The position numbers were made by a program, and so were the translations under genes. A stretch of DNA of 7,418 bases from Phyllobacteriaceae bacterium (lineage in GTDB: Bacteria; Pseudomonadota; Alphaproteobacteria; Rhizobiales; Ancalomicrobiaceae), in the NCBI GenBank assembly GCA_012517025.1, contig JAAYVT010000439.1, forward strand, positions 1 to 7,418, given 5' to 3'. Below are positions 1 to 6,441 of this stretch, in pieces. Position 1 is the first letter of the stretch, and each line of letters begins with the position of its first letter. Under the pieces are notes generated by a model that had not been told where the DNA came from, did not search any database, and saw only the letters and a program-made list of their open reading frames with translations.

Positions 1-2949
1 ATGCTGGCGGTGGCGACCGAATCGTTGGTCAAGCTCGTCACCTTCTCGGTGGTCGGGATCTACGTCACCTTCGTGCTGTTCGACGGACCGGGCGACCTGA
101 TGCGGGCGCTCGCCGACAATCCGGTCGGTGCCCACGTGCTTTCCGGCGGACTCAACGGCGGCAACTGGATCGTGATGACGACGTTGTCGTTCCTCGCCGT
201 GCTGTTGCTGCCGCGGATGTTCCACGTCGGCGTGGTGGAGAACCACACCTCGGCGGAGCTCGACCGGGCGCGCTGGCTGTTCCCGCTCTATCTCGTCGCC
301 ATCAACCTGTTCGTCATCCCGATCGCGCTCGGCGGGCTGGTGCGCTACGGCACCGCGATCGAGGCGGACTCGTTCGTGTTGCGGTTGCCGCTCGACGCCG
401 GCGCCTCGTTCGTCACGGTGCTCGCCTTCGTCGGCGGACTGTCGGCGGCGACCGCGATGGTGATCGTGTCCTCGGTCGCGCTGGCGCTGATGGTGTGCAA
501 CGAGCTGGTGGCGCCGATCCTGGTGCGGCGCGTCGGCCGCGACGGCGGCGACGAGCCGGACATGGTGCGCACGCTGCTGCGGGTGCGGCGCGCCGCGATC
601 TTCGCCATCCTGCTGCTCGCCTACGTCTATCACCGGCTGGTCGCCGACGCCTCGGCGCTCGCCGACATCGGCCTGCTCGCCTTCGCGGCGATCGCGCAGT
701 TCGCCCCCGCCTTCTTCGGTGCGCTGTTCTGGCGGCGCGGCACGGCGCGCGGCGCCATCGCCGGCATCCTGGTCGGCTTCGTGGTGTGGCTCTACACGTT
801 GGCGGTGCCGACCTTCGTGGAGGCCGGATACGGCTCGTCGTCGCTGCTGCTCAACGGGCCGTTCGGGCTGTGGCTGCTCAGGCCGCAGGCGTTGTTCGCC
901 TTCGCCTTCGACCCGCTGGCGCACGGCGTGTTCTGGAGCCTGTTGCTCAACACCGCCGCCTTCGTCTCGGTGTCGCTGACGCGGACGCCGGAGCCGATCG
1001 AGCGGCTGCAGGCCAACGTCTTCGTGCCGTCCGACTTCGTGCCGACACCGGCGCTCCGGCGCTGGCGCACCGCCGTGACGGTCGACGATCTGGTCTCCAC
1101 CGTGGCGCGCTATCTCGGCGAGGAGCGCACCCGCCGCGCCTTCGGCGAATTCGGCCAATCGCACGCGCTGGCGCTCAACGGCAACCGGCCGGCCGATCTG
1201 CACCTGCTGCGCTTCGCCGAGCAGCTGCTCGCCTCGGCGATCGGCGCGGCGTCGTCGCGGCTGGTGCTGTCGCTGCTGGTCAAGCGGCGCGACCCGTCGA
1301 CCAAGGCGGCGATGAAGCTGCTCGACGACGCCTCCGCCGCGATCCAATACAATCGCGACCTCCTCCAGATCGCGCTCGATCAGGTCGGTCAGGGCATCTC
1401 GGTGTTCGATCGCGAACTCGGCCTGATCTGCTGGAACCGCCAGTTCCGCCAGATCCTCGATCTCTCCCCCGACTTCGCCCAGGTCGGGGTGTCGCTGCAG
1501 GCGATCGTCCGCGACCGCGCCGAGCACGGCGAATTCGGCCCCGGCAATCCCGAGCGCATCATCAAGGATCGGCTCGACCGGCTGGTGCGGCGGATGGAGA
1601 CCTATCACGAGCGGCTGACCTCCACCGATTCGGTGATCGAAGTCCGCACCTCGCCGATGCCGGACGGCGGCATCGTCACCACCTGGACCGACATCACCGA
1701 GCGCGTCACCTCGGCCGAGGCGCTGGCGCGGGCCAACGAGACGTTGGAGCGGCGGGTGCGCGAGCGCACCGAACAGCTGACCCGGCTCAACGGCGAGCTG
1801 TCGCGGGCGAAGGCGGAGGCCGACGAGGCCAATCTCGGCAAGACCCGCTTCCTGGCGGCGGCCGGCCACGACATCCTGCAGCCGCTCAACGCGGCACGGC
1901 TATACGCCACCTCGCTGGTGGAGAAGACCGAGAACTCGCCGCTGGCCACCCACGCCGTCAACATCGACCAGTCGCTCGACGCGGTCGAGGAGATCCTCGG
2001 CGCCCTGCTCGACATCTCCCGCCTCGACGCCGGAGCGTTGAAGCCGGAATTCGGCGTCTTCCGCATCGACGACATCCTCAAGGCGCTCAAGGTCGAGTTC
2101 GAACCGGTGGCGCGCGATCGCGGGCTGCGGCTGACCTTCCTGAGCTGCGGCCTGTGGGTGCGCTCGGATCGGCGGCTGCTGCGCCGTCTGGTGCAGAACC
2201 TCGTCTCCAACGCCATCAAATACACGCCGCGCGGGCGCGTCCTGGTCGGGGTGAGGCGGCGGCGCGGGCGGATCGCCATCGAGGTGCTCGACACCGGGCT
2301 CGGCATCTCGCAGGAACAGCAGAAGGTGATCTTCCAGGAGTTCCAGCGGCTCGACCAAGGCGCCAAGATCGCGCGCGGCCTCGGCCTCGGCCTGTCGATC
2401 GTCGAGCGCATCGGGCGGGTGCTGATCCATCCGATCGGGCTCGACTCGGTGCCGGGCAAGGGGTCGCGGTTCTGGGTCGAGGTGCCGACGACGGCGGCGA
2501 TGCCGAACGTCGCCTCGGAGGACGGCGCGCCGCGTCCGTCGGCGGCGCGGTTCGACGGCATGACGGTGTTGTGCCTGGACAACGAGGAGACCATCCTCGC
2601 CGGCATGGAGGCGCTGCTGGTCGGCTGGGGCGTGCGGGGGGTCAAGGCGCGCGACCAGAAGGACGCCTCGGAGCAGCTGGCGACGCTGGTCAAAGAGACC
2701 GGGCACGGGCCGGACATGCTGCTCGTCGACTATCACCTCGACGACGGCAACGGCATCGACGCGGTGGTGCAGCTGCGCTGGCGGTTCGGCTCGGATCTGC
2801 CGGCGGCGCTGATCACCGCCGACCGCGGGCCGCAGGTGCGCCAGGAGGCGACCGAGAAGGCGATCTCGATCCTCAACAAGCCGGTCAAGCCGGCGGCGCT
2901 CAGAGCGGTGCTGGCGCAGTGGCGGACCCAGAAGGCGGCGGCGGAGTGA
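1..2949 (+). CDS. crbS: Transporter-fused hybrid sensor histidine kinase, CrbS/MxtR-like (5' end outside window)
   Basis: Membrane sensor kinase expected to phosphorylate a NarL-type regulator; in gammaproteobacteria CrbS/MxtR controls acetate use. Residue numbers count from base 1. About eight hydrophobic helices (residues 8-325) resemble the later helices of an SLC5 sodium/solute symporter. A STAC-like segment follows (about 360-425), then PAS (about 454-568), a coiled coil (about 570-615), and HisKA with phospho-acceptor H623 in GHDILQPLN. The HATPase domain has N733/N737 in QNLVSNAIK, D764-TGLG and GLGLG at 793-797. The receiver (about 854-978) has D860 and E862, phospho-acceptor D910, T939 and K960. 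All catalytic residues I looked for are present. The ATG at base 1 is probably an internal Met: the symporter part lacks its first helices, so perhaps 150-200 residues lie upstream. The kinase converges on the regulator at 3027-3695, its likely partner. The ligand cannot be read from sequence; acetate control is inferred from the family. Confidence 0.9.
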   Translation: MLAVATESLVKLVTFSVVGIYVTFVLFDGPGDLMRALADNPVGAHVLSGGLNGGNWIVMTTLSFLAVLLLPRMFHVGVVENHTSAELDRARWLFPLYLVAINLFVIPIALGGLVRYGTAIEADSFVLRLPLDAGASFVTVLAFVGGLSAATAMVIVSSVALALMVCNELVAPILVRRVGRDGGDEPDMVRTLLRVRRAAIFAILLLAYVYHRLVADASALADIGLLAFAAIAQFAPAFFGALFWRRGTARGAIAGILVGFVVWLYTLAVPTFVEAGYGSSSLLLNGPFGLWLLRPQALFAFAFDPLAHGVFWSLLLNTAAFVSVSLTRTPEPIERLQANVFVPSDFVPTPALRRWRTAVTVDDLVSTVARYLGEERTRRAFGEFGQSHALALNGNRPADLHLLRFAEQLLASAIGAASSRLVLSLLVKRRDPSTKAAMKLLDDASAAIQYNRDLLQIALDQVGQGISVFDRELGLICWNRQFRQILDLSPDFAQVGVSLQAIVRDRAEHGEFGPGNPERIIKDRLDRLVRRMETYHERLTSTDSVIEVRTSPMPDGGIVTTWTDITERVTSAEALARANETLERRVRERTEQLTRLNGELSRAKAEADEANLGKTRFLAAAGHDILQPLNAARLYATSLVEKTENSPLATHAVNIDQSLDAVEEILGALLDISRLDAGALKPEFGVFRIDDILKALKVEFEPVARDRGLRLTFLSCGLWVRSDRRLLRRLVQNLVSNAIKYTPRGRVLVGVRRRRGRIAIEVLDTGLGISQEQQKVIFQEFQRLDQGAKIARGLGLGLSIVERIGRVLIHPIGLDSVPGKGSRFWVEVPTTAAMPNVASEDGAPRPSAARFDGMTVLCLDNEETILAGMEALLVGWGVRGVKARDQKDASEQLATLVKETGHGPDMLLVDYHLDDGNGIDAVVQLRWRFGSDLPAALITADRGPQVRQEATEKAISILNKPVKPAALRAVLAQWRTQKAAAE

Positions 2950-2970
2950 TCCGCCCGCCCCGCCGAAACG

Positions 2971-3002
2971 TCGAACGGCGGCCCGGGTAGGCCGCCGTTC
3001 GA
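2971..3002. terminator. Bidirectional terminator-like hairpin between kinase and regulator genes
   Basis: A perfect 13-bp inverted repeat (2971-2983 pairs with 2990-3002) with a 6-nt loop lies 21 nt after the kinase stop and 24 nt before the regulator stop. Neither side has a long T run, so termination would rest mainly on the GC-rich stem. Its position between two convergent stops suggests it serves both genes. Confidence 0.75.
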
Positions 3003-3026
3003 GAATTCGTCACGACTGCGTCGCTC

Positions 3027-3695
3027 TCACGCACCGACGGCCTGCCACTGGCCGGCTTCGATCTTGGACGCCGCGATCACCGCCTGGGTGCGGCTCTCGA
3101 CGCCGAGCTTCTGCAGGATCGCCGAAACGTGCGCCTTCACCGTCGCCTCTGAGACGCCGAGCTCGTAGGCGATCTGCTTGTTGAGCAGCCCCTCCGACAG
3201 CATCATCAGCACCCGCACCTGTTGCGGCGTCAGGGTGGAGAGGCGCTGCACCAGCTTGGCGGTCTCGTCGGCGGGAAGCGCCGAGAGATCGACGTCGGCC
3301 GGCGTCCACACGTCGCCGGCCATCACCGTCGACAGGGCGTCGCGGATGGTGTCGGTGCCGAGCGACTTCGGCACGAAGCCGGCGGCGCCGAACTCCATGC
3401 AGCGCCGGATCGTGCCGGGATCCTCGTTCGCCGAGACCACCACCACCGGAACCGCGGGAAACTGCGCCCGCAGGTACATCAGGCCGGAAAACCCGCGCAC
3501 CCCCGGCATGTTCAGATCGAGCAACACGAGATCGACGTCGTCTCCCTCCTCCAAGATCTTCGACACCGCCTCGAGCGAGCCCGCTTCGGCGATCTCCACA
3601 CCGTCGAAGAGACCCTCGAGGGTCTGACGCAAGGCGCCGCGAAACAGCGGATGGTCATCCGCGATCACGAACCGATATCCCGGATTGGTCGCCAA
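3027..3695 (-). CDS. crbR: NarL/LuxR-family response regulator, CrbR/ErdR-like
   Basis: Cytoplasmic DNA-binding response regulator of 222 residues, the usual length for the NarL/FixJ class. The receiver (about 8-125) has D13/D14, phospho-acceptor D60 (in LLDLNMPG), S88 and K110. The LuxR-type helix-turn-helix (about 153-212) has the typical LTPQQVRVL, GLLNKQIAYELGVSEATVKAHV and LGVESRTQAV pattern. The start is taken as TTG at 3693-3695 because a strong GGAGG lies 6 nt upstream and the receiver begins within ten residues. The frame stays open to an ATG at 3956, but those 87 extra residues are low-complexity and Arg-rich. The gene converges on the transporter-fused kinase and is its likely partner; in gammaproteobacteria the CrbS/CrbR (MxtR/ErdR) pair activates acetyl-CoA synthetase. 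No acs gene is visible here, so the target is inferred. A promoter is predicted at 3828-3856. Confidence 0.92.
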   Translation of the reverse strand: MATNPGYRFVIADDHPLFRGALRQTLEGLFDGVEIAEAGSLEAVSKILEEGDDVDLVLLDLNMPGVRGFSGLMYLRAQFPAVPVVVVSANEDPGTIRRCMEFGAAGFVPKSLGTDTIRDALSTVMAGDVWTPADVDLSALPADETAKLVQRLSTLTPQQVRVLMMLSEGLLNKQIAYELGVSEATVKAHVSAILQKLGVESRTQAVIAASKIEAGQWQAVGA

Positions 3696-3710
3696 CCCCT
3701 TCCTCCCCCT
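3696..3710 (-). promoter_or_regulatory. Strong Shine-Dalgarno before the TTG start of the response regulator
   Basis: The - strand reads AGGGGGAGGAAGGGG directly before TTG. GGAGG (3702-3706) is 6 nt from the start codon. This fixes the start at TTG 3695, since no in-frame ATG or GTG is near the receiver domain. Confidence 0.8.
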
Positions 3711-3827
3711 GGTTCGTCGAGCCGACCACGGCGGTCCGCCGGACCCCGACGGCCGGCATCGACGGCGACACCCGCCCTCTCGTTTCCTCTGACCTCGGTG
3801 GAGCTGAACGGGTATGCTGATATGCGA

Positions 3828-3856
3828 ATTATCGTTCCCGGCGCGAAGGGACGCAA
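3828..3856 (-). promoter_or_regulatory. Predicted sigma70-type promoter of the response regulator
   Basis: On the - strand, -35 TTGCGT (3851-3856) and -10 GATAAT (3828-3833) are separated by exactly 17 nt. Transcription would start near 3820, leaving a leader of about 125 nt. The leader contains a short GC-rich inverted repeat, GGTCCG-C-CGGACC (3733-3745). The -10 is close to consensus and the -35 is weak, which would fit an activator-dependent promoter. This is a prediction by eye. Confidence 0.5.
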
Positions 3857-3858
3857 GC

Positions 3859-3876
3859 CTCCTCCGAAAGGAGGAG
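3859..3876. repeat. Palindrome CTCCTCC-GAAA-GGAGGAG upstream of the regulator -35 box
   Basis: A perfect 7-bp inverted repeat with a 4-nt GAAA centre lies 2 bp upstream of the predicted -35 element of the response regulator, at about -39 to -56 from the inferred start. That is a usual place for an activator site. If transcribed from the + strand it would form a stem with a GNRA tetraloop and one arm resembling an anti-Shine-Dalgarno sequence. Which reading applies cannot be settled from sequence. Confidence 0.55.
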
Positions 3877-3986
3877 CCTGAATAAGCTACAGGACTTACG
3901 TAAAATTTCGTTGTTCGACGCCATATCTTGCGGCGCGGACACGTCTTGCCCTGCACGGCACGCCGAACGGATGCGCGAGGCCGGAC

Positions 3987-4014
3987 TTTGCCGTCCGCCG
4001 GGGGGCGCTATGTT
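3987..4014 (+). promoter_or_regulatory. Possible promoter of pip
   Basis: TTTGCC (3987-3992) and TATGTT (4009-4014) are spaced by 16 nt and lie about 65-90 nt before the pip start. The match is moderate and was found by eye. It was the best pair I saw in the 3880-4076 stretch. Confidence 0.3.
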
Positions 4015-4076
4015 CGGCGGCGCGTCGCTCTCGACGAGATCGGCGCATCGATCCCTCTTCCGGAGTTTCCCGACGC

Positions 4077-5036
4077 ATGTCCCGTCCGTCGCTGTTTCCC
4101 GAACTCACCCCCCACACCACCGGTCGCCTGAAGGTCTCCGACCTGCACGAGATCCACTGGGAGGAGAGCGGCAATCCGAAGGGCAAGCCGGTGGTCTGCC
4201 TGCACGGCGGGCCGGGCGGCGGCATCACCCCGACGATGCGGCGGCTGCACGATCCCGACGCCTACCGCATCGTCACCTTCGACCAGCGCGGCTGCGGCCA
4301 GTCGACGCCGCACGCCGAGCTCGCCGAGAACACCACCTGGGATCTGGTCGCCGACATCGAGCGGCTGCGCGAGCTCCTCGGCATCGAGCGCTGGCAGGTC
4401 TACGGCGGCTCGTGGGGCTCGACCCTGGCGCTGGCCTATGCCGAGACCCATCCCGACCGCGTCAGCGAGATCATCCTGCGCGGCATCTTCATGCTGCGGA
4501 AGATGGAGCTGCGGTGGTTCTACCAGGAGGGAGCGAGCCTGATCTTCCCGGATCTGTTCGAGCCTTTCCGCGAATTCATCCCGGAAGCCGAGCGCGACGA
4601 CCTGATCGCCGCCTATCACCGCCGGCTGACCGGGCCGGACGAGGCGACGCGGCTCGAGGCGGCGCGGCGCTGGGCGACCTGGGAGGGCTCGACGCTGTCG
4701 CTACTCCCGGATCCGGCGCGTGCGGCGGCCTTCGGCGGCGACACTTTCGCCCTCGCCTTCGCGCGGATCGAGAATCACTTCTTCACCCACGACGGCTTCT
4801 TCGAGGTCGAGGACCAGCTGCTGCGCGACGTTCATCGCATCCGCCACATCCCGGGCGTGATCGTGCACGGTCGCTACGACATGTGCACGCCGATGGTGAA
4901 CGCCTGGGACCTCAAGAAGGTCTGGCCGGAGGTCGACCTGCGGATCGTCGACGATTCCGGTCACGCGGTCACCGAGCCCGGCCTCGTCGCCGAGATGGTC
5001 GGGGCGAGCGAGCGCTTCAAGCACCGCCCGGCGTGA
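4077..5036 (+). CDS. pip: Proline iminopeptidase (alpha/beta hydrolase, peptidase family S33)
   Basis: Cytoplasmic serine peptidase that removes N-terminal proline from short peptides. The 319-residue length matches the family. It shows the oxyanion-hole motif HGGPGGG (43-49), the RGCGQS motif (71-76), the nucleophile elbow GGSWGS with S112, the acid D268 in GRYDMCTP, and H296 in DSGHAV, so the S-D-H triad is complete. The N-terminal LFPEL, the GNPKGKPVVCLHGGPGGG stretch and the cap-domain sequence RWATWEGSTLSLLP (198-211) are typical of bacterial prolyl aminopeptidases and separate it from other alpha/beta hydrolases. The ATG at 4077 has a modest GGAG about 11 nt upstream. It is monocistronic, divergent from the response regulator, and its 3' end overlaps yjbQ on the other strand by 20 nt. 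Confidence 0.95.
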   Translation: MSRPSLFPELTPHTTGRLKVSDLHEIHWEESGNPKGKPVVCLHGGPGGGITPTMRRLHDPDAYRIVTFDQRGCGQSTPHAELAENTTWDLVADIERLRELLGIERWQVYGGSWGSTLALAYAETHPDRVSEIILRGIFMLRKMELRWFYQEGASLIFPDLFEPFREFIPEAERDDLIAAYHRRLTGPDEATRLEAARRWATWEGSTLSLLPDPARAAAFGGDTFALAFARIENHFFTHDGFFEVEDQLLRDVHRIRHIPGVIVHGRYDMCTPMVNAWDLKKVWPEVDLRIVDDSGHAVTEPGLVAEMVGASERFKHRPA

Positions 5037-5502
5037 GCACGCCGGCGCGGGTGCCGAGATAGTGCAGCGACAGATCGCGACGGTTCGAGCCGTCGCGATG
5101 TTCGAACACGTAGACCGCTTGCCAGGTGCCGAGGTCCATGCGGCCGGCGCGGACGGGGATCGCCAGCGACACGCCGGTCAGCGTCGTCTTGACGTGGGCC
5201 GGCATGTCGTCGTCGCCCTCGAGGGCGTGCCGCCACGGCAAATCGCGCGGGGCGAGGCGGTCGAGGGCGTCGACGAGATCGGGCAGCACCTCCGGCGAGG
5301 CGTTCTCCTGAACGGTGAGCGAGGCCGAGGTGTGGCGCAGGAACAGCGTCAGCAGGCCGTCGCCGGCGGCCACTTCGGCGAGCCAGCGGTCGATCGCGGC
5401 GGTGACGTCGCGCAGACCGGCACCGCGCGTCGCCACGCTCAGGCGACCGAGGGATTGGCACAGCGGCGGCTCGTCGGCGGGTGGGGCGGGGCTGGTCGTC
5501 AC
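5017..5502 (-). CDS. yjbQ: YjbQ/UPF0047 family protein (secondary thiamine-phosphate synthase family)
   Basis: Small cytoplasmic protein of 161 residues. It carries the family signatures LRHTSASLTVQEN (55-67, with H57 and E66/N67), DDDMPAHVKTTL (97-108, with H103) and GRMDLGTWQAVYVFEHR (120-136). The EGxDDMPxHIK and GEHR-type ending follow the E. coli YjbQ branch. E. coli YjbQ has weak thiamine-phosphate synthase activity, but the physiological role is unsettled. The start is GTG at 5500-5502 with GGAG 6 nt upstream. Compared with E. coli YjbQ (about 138 residues) there are roughly 14 extra residues at the N-terminus and about 11 after LHYLG at the C-terminus. The C-terminal tail carries the stop codon into pip, giving a 20-nt convergent overlap. 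It is divergent from the IalB-family gene. Confidence 0.92.
   Translation of the reverse strand: MTTSPAPPADEPPLCQSLGRLSVATRGAGLRDVTAAIDRWLAEVAAGDGLLTLFLRHTSASLTVQENASPEVLPDLVDALDRLAPRDLPWRHALEGDDDMPAHVKTTLTGVSLAIPVRAGRMDLGTWQAVYVFEHRDGSNRRDLSLHYLGTRAGVLTPGGA
5074..5099. terminator. Strong hairpin inside yjbQ, possible terminator for pip
   Basis: A perfect 10-bp inverted repeat (5074-5083 with 5090-5099, loop TTCGAG) begins 37 nt after the pip stop. It lies within yjbQ, coding for residues around R136-D143. No T run follows. With no intergenic space between the convergent genes, this is the only candidate terminator for pip that I can see, though it may simply reflect coding constraint. Confidence 0.4.
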
Positions 5503-5617
5503 GATCGTCTCCGTCTCGGACGGTGCGACGCGAACGCCTCCGCGCGGTCACCGTCTCGCCGCAATGGCCCGGCAGACCGCTCGCCGTCGCGTTCGAGCCG
5601 CTTCGCCTCCCGGCCCA

Positions 5618-5646
5618 TTGAACCGGGGCCGAGGGGAGGCTATGAC
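5618..5646 (+). promoter_or_regulatory. Predicted sigma70-type promoter of the IalB-family gene
   Basis: TTGAAC (5618-5623) and TATGAC (5641-5646) are separated by exactly 17 nt, a good match to alphaproteobacterial housekeeping promoters. The start would be near 5653, giving a leader of about 43 nt before the ATG at 5696. The -10 box contains the alternative in-frame ATG at 5642, which argues against its use as a start. Confidence 0.65.
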
Positions 5647-5695
5647 GAAGCCGGGTTCGATCCAATCGACATTTCCTCGAGGAACGGGAAGGACG

Positions 5696-6352
5696 ATGAC
5701 CGTCACTGTCGCGAAATCCGCAGCGAAGGCCGTGCGCGCCCCGCTCTCCGCCGCCGCCGTTCTCGGCCTCGCCGCGCTCGCCGGGGCCGTCAGCGGCCCG
5801 GCGCAGGCCCAGTCGACCTCGTCGGCGGCCGACAGCTGGATCAAGGTCTGCCGCACCGACGAGAAGGCGAAGAAGGAACTCTGCAAGACCGCCTACGACC
5901 TGCGCACCACCGGCGGCCAGTTCCTGGCTTCCGTGGCGATCGTCGAGGCGACCGGCGAGGGCCGCAAGATCGTCGAGATGATCATGCCGACCGGCCTGCT
6001 GCTGCAGCCCGGCCTGAAGGTGCAGGTCGACCAGAACAAGGCTGAAGACGCCAAGTTCGGGATGTGCGCGCCGGACGGCTGCGTGGCCCAGCTGGTCAGC
6101 ACCGAGGCCTTCGTCGGGGCGATGAAGAAGGGCGGCCAGCTCTCCGTCACCGCCTACGGTCAGGCCTCGAATCCGGTCGCCTTCAACTTCCCGCTCGCCT
6201 CCTTCAAGTCGGCGAACGAAGGCAAGCCGCTCGACGAGGCGGCGCTGAAGAAGCGCGAAGAGGCGATCGCCGCCGAGATCCAGCAGAAGCATAAGAGCAT
6301 CGACGATCAGCTGCGCGAAGAGCAGCGCAAGGCCGGCCAGGCCAAGCCCTGA
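5696..6352 (+). CDS. Exported invasion-associated locus B (IalB) family protein
   Basis: Predicted periplasmic protein of 218 residues. The N-terminus is a classical signal peptide: positive residues K7, K11 and R14, a hydrophobic core (about 15-33), and a likely cleavage after A38 in the AQA-Q motif. The mature part has the IalB pattern: W48-IKVC, paired cysteines C52/C63 and C124/C129, PTGLLLQPGLKVQVD (98-112) and FGMCAPDGC. The cysteines probably form disulfides. The founding member is linked to erythrocyte invasion in Bartonella, but the family is common in free-living Rhizobiales and its biochemical role is unknown. Residues about 178-218 form a charged, Lys/Glu-rich helical tail after the conserved domain. 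The frame stays open upstream to ATG 5642 and beyond, but ATG 5696 has AAGGA just before it, gives a proper signal peptide and lies after the predicted promoter. Confidence 0.9.
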   Translation: MTVTVAKSAAKAVRAPLSAAAVLGLAALAGAVSGPAQAQSTSSAADSWIKVCRTDEKAKKELCKTAYDLRTTGGQFLASVAIVEATGEGRKIVEMIMPTGLLLQPGLKVQVDQNKAEDAKFGMCAPDGCVAQLVSTEAFVGAMKKGGQLSVTAYGQASNPVAFNFPLASFKSANEGKPLDEAALKKREEAIAAEIQQKHKSIDDQLREEQRKAGQAKP

Positions 6353-6377
6353 TCGTCGCTCCCCGCGAAGCAGAAGC

Positions 6378-6407
6378 ACGAACGGGCTCCCCGAGGAGCC
6401 CGTTCGT
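6378..6407. terminator. Bidirectional hairpin terminator between IalB-family and MerR genes
   Basis: A perfect 13-bp stem (6378-6390 with 6395-6407) closes a CCGA loop, 25 nt after the IalB-family stop and 34 nt from the MerR stop. The + strand continues with CGTCGTTCG, and the - strand continues with a pyrimidine-rich GCTTCTGCTTC. Strength and position support termination of both convergent genes. Confidence 0.85.
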
Positions 6408-6441
6408 CGTTCGCGACCGTCGATACGCCCCGGCGCCGTGG

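Noticed and set aside
1605..2736. Two overlapping - strand open frames (370 and 278 codons) antisense to the kinase
   Set aside because: They have Ser/Arg/Pro-rich or Arg/His-rich composition without domains, and lie wholly opposite a gene with intact catalytic motifs.
495..2990. Long + strand open frame (831 codons) overlapping the kinase
   Set aside because: It is a +2 shadow of the kinase: translation is Arg/Ala/Gly/Pro-rich with no domain, a by-product of high GC.
3859..3876. Reading the palindrome as an intrinsic terminator
   Set aside because: No T run on either side and no gene ends nearby; its position beside a promoter fits an operator better.
3696..3956. N-terminal extension of the response regulator to ATG 3956
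   Set aside because: The extra 87 residues are Arg-rich and unlike any regulator N-terminus. They would span the predicted promoter, and a strong ribosome binding site sits before TTG 3695.
3911..5062. + strand open frame of 383 codons covering pip
   Set aside because: Shadow of pip in another frame; the pip frame carries the full catalytic triad.
5642..5695. ATG 5642 as start of the IalB-family protein
   Set aside because: It would lie in the -10 box of a good promoter and give a signal peptide with an unusually long N-terminal region.
4961..6379. - strand open frame of 472 codons across yjbQ and the IalB-family gene
   Set aside because: Shadow frame of low-complexity Arg/Leu/Gly composition. 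The genes on either strand below it have clear motifs.
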